Source of the DNA: Pleurostoma richardsiae
Taxonomy: Eukaryota > Ascomycota > Sordariomycetes > Calosphaeriales > Pleurostomataceae
Assembly (NCBI GenBank): GCA_030052745.1
Contig: JANBVO010000003.1
Location: forward strand, 682,001 to 746,000
Reading direction: 5' to 3'
Length of the DNA stretch: 64,000 bases
Made by a program: the position numbers and the translations under genes. Below, piece by piece: positions 55,842-64,000 of this stretch. The stretch's first letter is position 1. Every line of letters begins with the position of its first letter. Below the pieces are notes generated by a model. That model saw only the letters and a program-made list of their open reading frames with translations. It ran no database searches and had not been told where the DNA came from.

Positions 55842-58251
55842 ATGGTGCAGATCGCGGGCAGCTCGAAGATCTCGGTGGTCTGGTGCCCATCATTCCCCAT
55901 TCCGGACTCACCCTCTTCCGCCGTCAGCGCTTCGCGACAGAACAGCTGGACAGTCCGTGACGAGATAATCCAGCGCTTCTCTGAGCCGGCCAGTGACGCC
56001 GAGAAGCATAGGGTCGACCGGTACATCAAGGCTGCCGTCAGCGCATACAACGATGCCGTCGCCAAACTCAAGCAGACGCTAAAGAGCGAGGACGTGGACG
56101 CGATCCTCTCGCCGACCGCCTCCACCGCGGCCGAGCTGCACCGGGTCGCCATCGGCATCCAGAGCGAGCAGGCCAGCGCGCTCGACCGCCGGAAAATGGC
56201 CCGGTTCGTCGACGTGCTGGACCACTACGCGGGGGTGTTTGATGTGCTGGTGCAGTGCGACTTCGGCTACATGACGCTCATCTGGGGCACGCTCAAGTTC
56301 GCGCTGGTTGTATCTAAGAACCACTACAGCATGCTCTGCCGGTTCACCGACATGATGGTTGAGGTTGGGCTCAACCTCTCCCGTGTCGAGCTATACCGCC
56401 ACATCTTCCCAACGGGCCGCATGCTCGAGCTAGTTTCTGAGCTGTATGCGGCCATCCTCGAGTTCCTACAGGAGATGATCATATACACCCAGAAGAGGAC
56501 TTATAGTAAGATGAAGACGTGCTCACGTTGTCCATCTAACAGCTATTGATAAGACACACAGAGAAGTTCCTGGGCTCCCTCTCAAAGCCCTTCGATATAC
56601 AGTACGGCCGGCTGGTCGACAGGATCCGGAGGCTGCAGCAGTGTATTGAGGACGACGCCAGAGCCGGGGCCCTCGTCCTGCAGGTGGTCCAGACCAAGAG
56701 CCTCCATAGGCACAGGATAGACCTTTCGCTGCGACGAGATTACTACGAGGCTGCTCTCCGAGGTCAGTCGATCAGCTTCGTCTCCCTTCCCCCCTTTTTC
56801 TCTACGCTGACAGCGCGGAACCCACCAAAGATATCCACGAGGGCCAAATCACCCCCCTATTCACAGAAATCAAGAAGACCCTCTTCCACGGCTTCGAGAT
56901 ACAAGCCAGCTACCACGAGCAGCTCACCCGCACCTTCCAGATGACCTCCTCGCCCGCCTGGGCGCAGTGGCTCGGCGTCGAGCAGCAGTACGTGCCCTCG
57001 CGCTTCTCCCACCAGACCACCCTCGCGCAAGCCGAGTGCGACGCCCCCGACGCCGCCACCTGTCTGCAGTGGGCGGCCCAGGCGCGAGCCGAGTCACCGC
57101 CGGACGTCGCCTCCGCCTTCCTGCTCTGGGCGCGCGGCATGACCGCCCAGAGTGCCGCCGCCTCCCTCATCTTCCAGGTGCTCCAGCAGCGGCCCGCGGT
57201 CCTCTCCGCCGCCGGGCTTACCATGCGGTCCTTTGTGTCCGCCAACGCGTCCGCGCCGAGACTGTGGTCCCTGCTCCTGCACCTGGTCCGCCAGCTGGGC
57301 GGGCTCATGGTGTACGTGTGCATCGGGTCCGTGGGGCCCGAGGAGTTCGCCGTGGTGCGCCGCCTGGTGGAGCTGTGCGAGGGGTGGGACGGCCCGCCCA
57401 TCAACGTGGTGCTGGTGCACCCGTTCGACGAGGGCTTCGCGCGCGCAGAGGACTGCGTCGACCTCGACGAGAAGTACGACGTGCACCCCAGCCTGACCAC
57501 GACGGACGCGCTGCACCACGTCGTGCTGCTCGAGCTGGACGTCCCGGAGGCCCTGTCCGAGACAGTCCGCCAGGTCCTCTGGGAGGCGCTGTGGCGCGAG
57601 GTCCGCTACGCCGTCATAGGGATCGCGGTCACGCAGGCCGTCGAGGAGATCGGGAGGTGTGCGCGGGAGGCGGCTGGTGCTGCGGGGGATGCCGGAGATG
57701 GCGTCGCAGCTGCGGCGGGCCTGTGGCTGGCAGCGGTGGGCAAGTGGACTCGGAACAAACGGGCGGTGAACAACATGCGGGAGCAGATCCAGCGGCACCT
57801 CGGCGTCGTCGACATACACCTGCCGGCCGAGGTCAGGACGAGGCTCGAGCAGGCGGTGCGCGAGGCGATGGGCAGCCGGCTGGACGTGGAAGGGAGGGAA
57901 GAGCTGGCCGCTGCGCTTAGGAACGGGAAGTCGAGGCATCTCGAGCAGGACCAGCGGAATGAGATATGGGGTCACATCCAGGACGCTATTAGGCCGGGAA
58001 CGCTGGAGATGTTCAATGCGCCCATAGGGGGCCTCGTAGGCGAAGTAGCTGTTGAATACTTTGGAGAACCCCCTGAATCAGAGAGAGAAGCCCGGACGGT
58101 CGTTCAGGAGACGTTTAAGGGGCTGTTTGGGTGGAACGGGCGGTGGAAGAACGCCTTTCTTGACTCGAAAGTGCCGATCCAGGAGGGCATCGTGGCGTCT
58201 ATTAATGTCGGCCTCGTGGACGTGATCGACGTTATCGTCTCGATACTATAG
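55842..58251 (+). CDS. NLR-like protein: DUF7708-type N-terminal domain plus NACHT-like region lacking a P-loop (761 aa)
   Basis: Exons 55842-56505, 56562-56762 and 56831-58251 join to 761 residues (introns 56 and 68 nt). Residues about 55-225 match the helical domain (DUF7708) found before NACHT/STAND modules in fungal NLR-like proteins: DYGYMTLIWGTLKF-like GYMTLIWGTLKFALVVSKNH, then LSRVELYRHIFPTGRMLELV and SELYAAILEFLQEMIIYTQK. Residues about 375-490 resemble the start of a NACHT domain (FLLWARGMTAQSAAASLIFQ, VLQQRP, then GGLMVYVCIGS and INVVLVHPFDEGF). There is no GxxxxGK[ST] Walker A and no acidic Walker B; the later NGKS near residue 687 lacks the first Gly. The last 200 residues have no repeats such as WD40, ankyrin or TPR. 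Homologues act in heterokaryon incompatibility or are orphan; function here is unknown. The first exon may be extended upstream. Confidence 0.72.
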
Positions 58252-58810
58252 GACGCGCTGGATATGCTGCTATAACTCCGGCAGTCTATAGATCTGGGCG
58301 CTGCAATGAAGGTATATTTGCAAACCAATTGACGATCAAGACTTTGCCGGAGCCGGCAAGATGTGGTGCTCGTTCCAACATGAAAAGGGTGCTAATAACC
58401 ACTGGATCCTTCCGTAGATGTACATGGAAGATGAGTTTTCATGCGTGACTGATATTGTGTTGTTCTACCTCTCTGTTTCAATATCTTATAATCCTGTTTC
58501 GCGGCCTCACTGAGATTCCATCCACGCCGTACGTCGTGGCGCAGTCTTATCTCCGTATACGCTTCAGGGAGTTCAGATGAAGGGCTGTGGAATCGCGTGC
58601 GGACACTCAGGATCAGATGGAAATCCACGAGTAGTGGGCTTCCATACTGATCTGGGCGGACACGAACGCCCTCGGTGAAGGGAGTGCCCAATCTCCTCCT
58701 GTATGCGCCGCTTGATGGAATAGCTTTCCTACTCAAGGCTTCAGCGCTTTCCAAGCATGCTTCACCACAGTTTGGCGTGACCCTATGTAGGACAACCGCA
58801 AGCTCCATTT
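58252..58810. other. Spacer between two convergent genes
   Basis: The 3' ends of the NLR-like and the glutaminyl cyclase genes face each other across 559 bp. The minus-strand frame 58392-58814 shows no family feature. Confidence 0.55.
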
Positions 58811-59989
58811 TCAATCAGTTGGCTCGACTTCCATCATATCTAGCCATTCCAATGCAAAGCCTGTCACGATCTTGGCCCAATCCCTAGAAGTGGGCATATC
58901 GAGGTGCGGCCCGTCGTCATCGATAGTATGCCACACGTGAGGGAACGACGATGGGATAACGTGGAGGATGGGAACGCCGCGGGCCATGAAGGGCACATGA
59001 TCATCCTGAATGAAGCCCCTGCCAAACTGCGTGGCCAGCTTGGCAGCATCCGGCAGGAACGCTTCGGCCGGGGTAGATTCCAGGAGTCCTAGCTTGCGCA
59101 TGCGCTCTTCGACATTGGCCATCCCCCGGTAGGCCCAATGCGTCGTCTGGAAATAGGAGGGAATCTTGGGATTAGTGGACCCTAGGAGGTCAAGCAGCAC
59201 GAACATGCTGATCTGGTTCAGCTGGTTGTGGAAGTTCGAGAGCGGTGGGTGCGGCGTATTCTCCCATTCTTCTGCCAGAGATCTGTATGATGGGTTAGGA
59301 GACTAGCCCAAAACAATATGCGAGAATTGCGAGACCTACCTCGAGCCGTATAGCGAGTCCGTATTTGTCCAACTCAAGAAGGCCTCCTCCCCATCCAGCA
59401 GCAGTATCTGCACGCCCATATCCATCGGGGGTGTGCCGCCCAGCTCCCCCAGCTCCACCATCTCGTCGTGCATCTGCGTAAGGTATCTGTCGATGCTGCG
59501 CGCCACATGCATGAGGACCGCGCACGGCACCGCGCTGTCGATGGCGCCGATGAAACCGTCGGGCTTGAACTTGCTGTCGTAGTGTGCCACCAGCGTCAGG
59601 AGGTTCGCCTGCCCCGGCTTGACCCACGGCGGCTCCCGCCGGAAGATTAGGTTGGCGAAGGGCAGCACCTTGTCGCCGGTCGCGGGCGTCTTGGAGGTCG
59701 AGTTCTGCCACTCGATGGTCCACTTGGGCAGCTCCGTGCGGAAGAAGTTGACGAAGTGCTCCTGCGCCTTGGCCTGGCCCGGCGTGCCGGGGACGCGCGG
59801 GATGAGGATGGGCGCGAGGAGCTTGCCGTTGTTGATGTCGAAGTCGTCGCCGACGCCGGGGACCCGCCGCAGGAAGTTCTCGGAGAGCGGCTTGTACGCG
59901 GAGGCGGACAGCACGAGGAGGAGGTGCAGGACCAGCAGGGGCAGGAGGGCGTGGTGCTGCTGGCCCGCGAGCGAGAGACGGCGCGCCAT
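58811..59989 (-). CDS. Glutaminyl-peptide cyclotransferase, M28 family (373 aa)
   Basis: Exons 59340-59989 and 58811-59282 (57-nt intron) encode 373 residues. An N-terminal hydrophobic segment (HALLPLLVLHLLLVLSASA, residues 13-31) is a signal peptide or anchor. The catalytic domain shows VAHYDSKF (where zinc peptidases of the clan have a ligand), GAIDSAVPCAVL with zinc ligand D151, LLLDGEEAF with catalytic E191 and zinc ligand E192, and ARGVPILHVIPSSFP with zinc ligand H324. This is the single-zinc pattern of animal and fungal glutaminyl cyclases rather than of di-zinc aminopeptidases. It should convert N-terminal Gln to pyroglutamate on secreted or Golgi proteins; cell-surface proteins are likely substrates by family knowledge. 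One potential N-glycosylation site (NSTS) lies near residue 96. Confidence 0.9.
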
Positions 59990-60512
59990 GGCTACGGCAG
60001 ATGCGATAGCCCCGAGCCTGCGAGGTTATCTGTCCTTATGCGAGCATCGGGAGGGGCAGGAAGGCAGTGGTGCAGGCAGTACGGAACACCGTGGAGCACA
60101 CAGTTAAGCAAGACACCATTCGCACATTCGAGGTGTGCGATCCGTGAATGAGCACGCGCTTTTGTCCAGCACACGTTTCAACATGGCTTGGAAGTTCGTC
60201 GGAAGGGATGGGCGCGCCTCCAAGTGAGGTTAGACCGAAACCCCAAGGTGGAACCGTCCGCAGATCGCGGTCCCCAGCTACTGTTTTAGAAGCCTGTCTG
60301 CCATTGGATGCCCATTACGGGCCCCTATCTCACGCACTTTATCCGCCGGCGGGCTGAATTGGTGACCTGTACTCACCTTGATAGCACTGTCTCTAGACTA
60401 ATTCTTGGCTATCTATCTGGGAATGGGATTTTTCCTCCTCTTCGATCGCCAGACGGCGGCATGAGAACGTATCGGCTGAAATAGACCCTCAATCACTCTG
60501 GAGTCCTCCAGG
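59990..60512. promoter_or_regulatory. Divergent promoter of the glutaminyl cyclase and phosphodiesterase genes
   Basis: The 523-bp interval between two start codons pointing apart must contain both promoters. No specific operator was recognised. Confidence 0.5.
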
Positions 60513-62961
60513 ATGCCGCTCCAACCTTTGGAGATCCCGGAGAGCCGGGACCATTCGCTGCTCTCGCCTGTCGAATACGACCCCGACGCATCGTCCATCC
60601 GGAGCGACCAGGACAGCGACAGCGACGATGACGAGAGGCAGCTGCGGGCGCGCAACAGCCGCGAGCTCCGGGCCCACGACAGGATCGTGCTGCTAGAGGA
60701 GGAGGAGACTGACCAGCTGGTCATCGAGGCCCGCAGGCGGCAGGAGCGCGAGCGCGAGCGGCGCGGGTCCAATCTCCCCATCCCGAACCCCTTGCGGCTC
60801 TTGTCGCGGCGGCTCAGCGAGACAAGCCGGTCACGAAGCCGCTCGGCGTCCGCAGGTGCCCAGGAGCCGACAGGGCCCCTCATCGATAAGAGAAAACGGA
60901 GGAGAGAACGGCGAAGGCAGAAAAAGGAGCGGCTGCTCGCTGACGCACAACATGGCGAGGACGGAGAGCTGATGTTCGAGATGGAAGAGGGAGGCATGAA
61001 AGAAGGCAGCTCGACCGGCAGCAGCGACCGCGAGGACAGCGATGAGGTTGACCGGAGGGGTCTGAAGCTGCTCGGTGATGCGAAGAACAAGAGGAGGCGG
61101 CACTGGTGCCGGTGGCTGCTCATCCACACAATGATTGCCATAGCCTTCACCATACTGGTGCTCCTGGCCTGGAAGCTGTCGATCAAAAAGAGGGCTGCGC
61201 TGAAGACCCAGCAGTATGTCAGCAATGGCACGGCTCTGTTCGCGCCAACGACACTTATCATCAGCCTTGACGGGTTCAGGGCAGACTTCCTGAAGCGCGG
61301 CTTGACGCCAAGGCTAAATGCCTTCATCAAGGAGGGTGTCTCGCCGTTGTACATGCTGCCCGCCTTCCCAAGCGTCACATTTCCAGTTCGTCAATACCTT
61401 GTAACCTAGATCACGGACATCACTGATTGGTTATCGCAGAATCACTACACCCTCGCCACCGGTCTGCACCCAGAAAGCCACGGTGTGGTTGGCAATTCGT
61501 TCTGGGACCCCGAGCTGCAGGCCGAGTTCTTCTATACGGACCCGTCCCGAAGTATGGACCCCAAGTGGTGGAAGGGCGAGCCCTTCTGGGTGACGGCGGA
61601 AAGACAGGGTATTCGTGCAGCGGTGCATATGTGGCCGGGCAGCGAGGCGCACATCGCCGGTGTTGAACCCAGCTTTCTCGATACATTCAACGGAAAGGAG
61701 AAGCTGTCCAATAAGGTCAACAGGATATTCGAATTCCTGGACAAGCCGGGGATGGAAGATCCGAAGGCGAACGTTGCGGATATGCGGCCCCAGCTCATCG
61801 CCGCGTATGTTCCTAACGTCGACGCCGACGGACATAAGTACGGGCCAAACAGCACGGAGATCCGGGCGACGATCCAGGATGCGGACACGATGCTGGACGA
61901 CATCTTCAAGGGGCTTGAGCTGCGTAACCTGACCAATATCGTGAACGTTATTGTCGTCTCGGATCACGGGATGGCTACAACGGATGTGTCTCGTCTGATG
62001 CAACTTGAAGACTTGGTCGACACCAGCAAGATCGCTCACATAGACGGCTGGCCTCTGTACGGCCTACGACCGAAGGATCCCAATGACTTGCAGGGGTTGT
62101 ATGATGGCTTGGCCGAGAAGGCGAAAAGCAACCCAAACTTTGAGGTCTATCTGCGGGACGTGAACATGCCCGAGAGATATCATTTCTCTCACAACGACCG
62201 GATTGCTCCTCTGTGGATTATTCCCAAGACGGGATGGGCCATCGTGAAGAAGGATGACTTCGACATAGAAGAGGCCAAAGCCAAGGGTTTCGTATATCAC
62301 CCCCGTGGCCTGCACGGCTACGACCACGAGCACCCTTTGATGCGAGCAATCTTTATCGCTCGAGGCCCCGCATTCCCGCATGACCCGAATAGCGAGATGG
62401 CGGTATTCCGTAAGTGCTTCTGTTCTTAGCTTGCCTTACTGCGAGTTCATGCTGACAGACTATCCAGAAAACATCGAGGTATACAACATCCTCTGCGACT
62501 CAGTCGGGCTGAAGCCGATGCCCAATAATGGAACTCTACGTCTCCCGCTTCAGCCTATAGGCGTTCATGATCCCGATGAGACGCTGGAGACACCTCCTGA
62601 CCCGGTAGACACTGCGACGTATCAGCAGGCCGCATCTGTCACAGCCGCTCCCTCTCCCGACCCTTCTCCTTCCCTGTCTGGCGTTGTTGGCGTGGACCCG
62701 GTGGAGGTTGTTACTTCTGCACCCGCTGTATCTCTCGGCGTGGACCCTGTCACTGACATACCGAGTCCGACGACATCCGCCGAACCCGCCCCCGTCGAGT
62801 CACCGTCAACAGACCAGCCGGGCTCTGATGGAGGTGATGAAAAGGAAGGATCTGGCTCCAAGGTTCAGGACTTCTGGGGTTGGTTCACGGGCAAGTTGGA
62901 CGAGTGGTGGGACAAGGTCACCGGCTCTAAGTCTGACTCTGGCTCTCACGAATCGGACTGA
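60513..62961 (+). CDS. Type I nucleotide pyrophosphatase/phosphodiesterase, type II membrane protein (778 aa)
   Basis: Exons 60513-61385, 61440-62409 and 62468-62961 join to 778 residues. Residues 1-195 are a highly charged cytosolic tail with acidic (DSDSDDDE), Arg/Ser and KRKRRRERRRQKK stretches. One membrane helix follows (201-220, WLLIHTMIAIAFTILVLLAW). The ectodomain has the alkaline-phosphatase-superfamily zinc sites: LIISLDGFRADF (D253), the Thr nucleophile T289 in PSVTFPNHYTLATG, whose motif is completed by splicing, NVDADGHKYGP, VVSDHGM and HGYDHEHPLMRAIFIARGP. It should hydrolyse nucleotide diphosphate or phosphodiester bonds outside the cell or in the vacuole; yeast Npp1/Npp2 are induced by phosphate starvation. 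The C-terminal 150 residues are Pro/Ser/Thr/Val-rich, then end in a WGWFTGKLDEWW amphipathic piece. The 62467 acceptor is preferred because it yields FQNIEVYN. Confidence 0.92.
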
Positions 62962-64000
62962 GAGCACCTTGTATACCCCCTTTTTCCTTCGTTAGTGTTG
63001 TGTTACCTTGATAAGCGTGGGGCTTTACTGGCGTTCGGGGAGGGCAAACGGTTTATTTGCCTGGCGTTGGGGGATGTTTCATTAGGTTAGGTATTCTCCC
63101 AAAGCCCGGTTGGTAGTTGCCTTAGAACAACCGGGGAGTGTTTATTCATTCCACATTAATCATCATTTCTACCTCTCGTCATGCTACATAATTATACGAT
63201 GAATATCGGGATGCTTCCACTGTGTGGAAGTCGGTCCGGCTGCCTTGTCACTTGAGTTTCCACCGAAACCGAAGCACACCGCTGGCTGATGAGATGGCTG
63301 CAGAGCTGAAGGCCTCCACAGGGCTTGCGTAGACTTGGACGTACCTGCCTAACTGAGATATCTTGAGCGTCAGATCCGGCATGAAGGAGGGAGAGCTGCG
63401 CCGCAGGAGAGTGCCGCATCTCCGTACCGGACCAGTGGTCTTGTAGCCGAGGGGCAGTTTGCTTCATCTCCCCCCTTCTCCTCCAAGGAGCGCCACAACT
63501 GACTGACATTCGACATATCACAACGAGCCTTACCCTTACGAGTGATAGGGTGTGATGAGGTGTTGGATGTGACGGATATGCAGCGTTCGACTTCCGCACT
63601 TGTTGCGAGCCACCATTGTCACCTGATCATGCTTTCCCCAAGCATTCAGAGGCAGTATAGTGTACCTAATGACCTTAGGTATGGTCGTGGATTCTGGATA
63701 CCGTTGGGCATCTTTTACGTTTTAGAGTTGATATGGATCCGTGGTCCTTGACTTCGAGGTCCTCCGCCTAGCGCGCAAAGTAGCGGATACCGATAAGGCC
63801 GAAGCAGGCTGTCAGATAAGACCCCTGCCCGGCCCCGCTAGAAGTACCTGTACCTAGACTGCTAGTTAAGCAATTAGTTAGTGCGAGGACGCGACGCGAA
63901 TGAGATCAAGCGCCTTCCTGACACTGTTTCGGGGCCGTGGGAGGCAAAATCAACGCTTCCAGAAACAGCAAGAAGTCAACATGCAAATCTTGCGGCCTCG
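62962..64000. other. Right window end, no recognised gene
   Basis: The stretch starts with the 3' UTR of the phosphodiesterase gene. The remaining 0.8 kb shows no coding frame with family features. Confidence 0.5.

Noticed and set aside
57900-57935. NGKS near residue 687 of the NLR-like protein as a P-loop
   Set aside because: The required first Gly is absent and the site lies far after the NACHT-like segment, in a charged helix.

Overview
The window is nuclear DNA of a filamentous ascomycete, most likely a sordariomycete. The evidence is short GT-AG introns of about 43-160 nt inside most genes, GC-rich third codon positions, a 225-residue PLS1-type tetraspanin, a 542-residue malate synthase ending in SKL, a Zn2Cys6 regulator, an RTA1-like protein and a spliced nuclear tRNA. 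I cannot name the species. Gene models were built by hand from splice signals and reading-frame continuity, so exon ends are inferred.

Layout. 0-3.4 kb: the 3' part of a NIPA-type magnesium transporter gene, convergent with a pls1 tetraspanin gene. 3.4-9.6 kb: no recognisable gene. 9.6-14.3 kb: an MCM1-type MADS-box gene, an intron-containing tRNA-Lys(CUU) and a CTR copper transporter. 15.2-20.3 kb: a Zn2Cys6 regulator divergent from an RTA1-like membrane protein, which ends tail-to-tail on a broken GH18 chitinase gene. 22.8-24.9 kb: peroxisomal malate synthase. 24.9-35.7 kb: a 10.8-kb gene desert. 35.7-37.3 kb: a two-finger C2H2 regulator, followed by a 6.4-kb gene-poor stretch containing an orphan exon-like segment. 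43.7-47.2 kb: an MFS transporter of the allantoate-permease type and an alpha/beta hydrolase in the same direction. 47.3-51.2 kb: three housekeeping genes on the minus strand (F1Fo ATP synthase subunit d, NAC alpha, ribosomal protein L14). 53.8-63 kb: a LYC1-like acetyltransferase, an NLR-like protein whose NACHT region has no P-loop, a glutaminyl-peptide cyclotransferase, and a type II membrane nucleotide pyrophosphatase/phosphodiesterase divergent from the cyclotransferase.

The genes do not form one pathway. Local groupings that may be functional are the MFS/hydrolase pair, the regulator next to the RTA1-like gene, and the block of three growth-related genes. No biosynthetic gene cluster, intact transposon, CRISPR array or rRNA gene was seen. 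The most unusual items are the P-loop-less NLR-like protein with a short orphan reading frame just upstream, a GC-AG intron in the ATP synthase gene, the chitinase gene broken by a CAG-to-TAG-type stop, and a dense cluster of GTAC tetramers in the desert.
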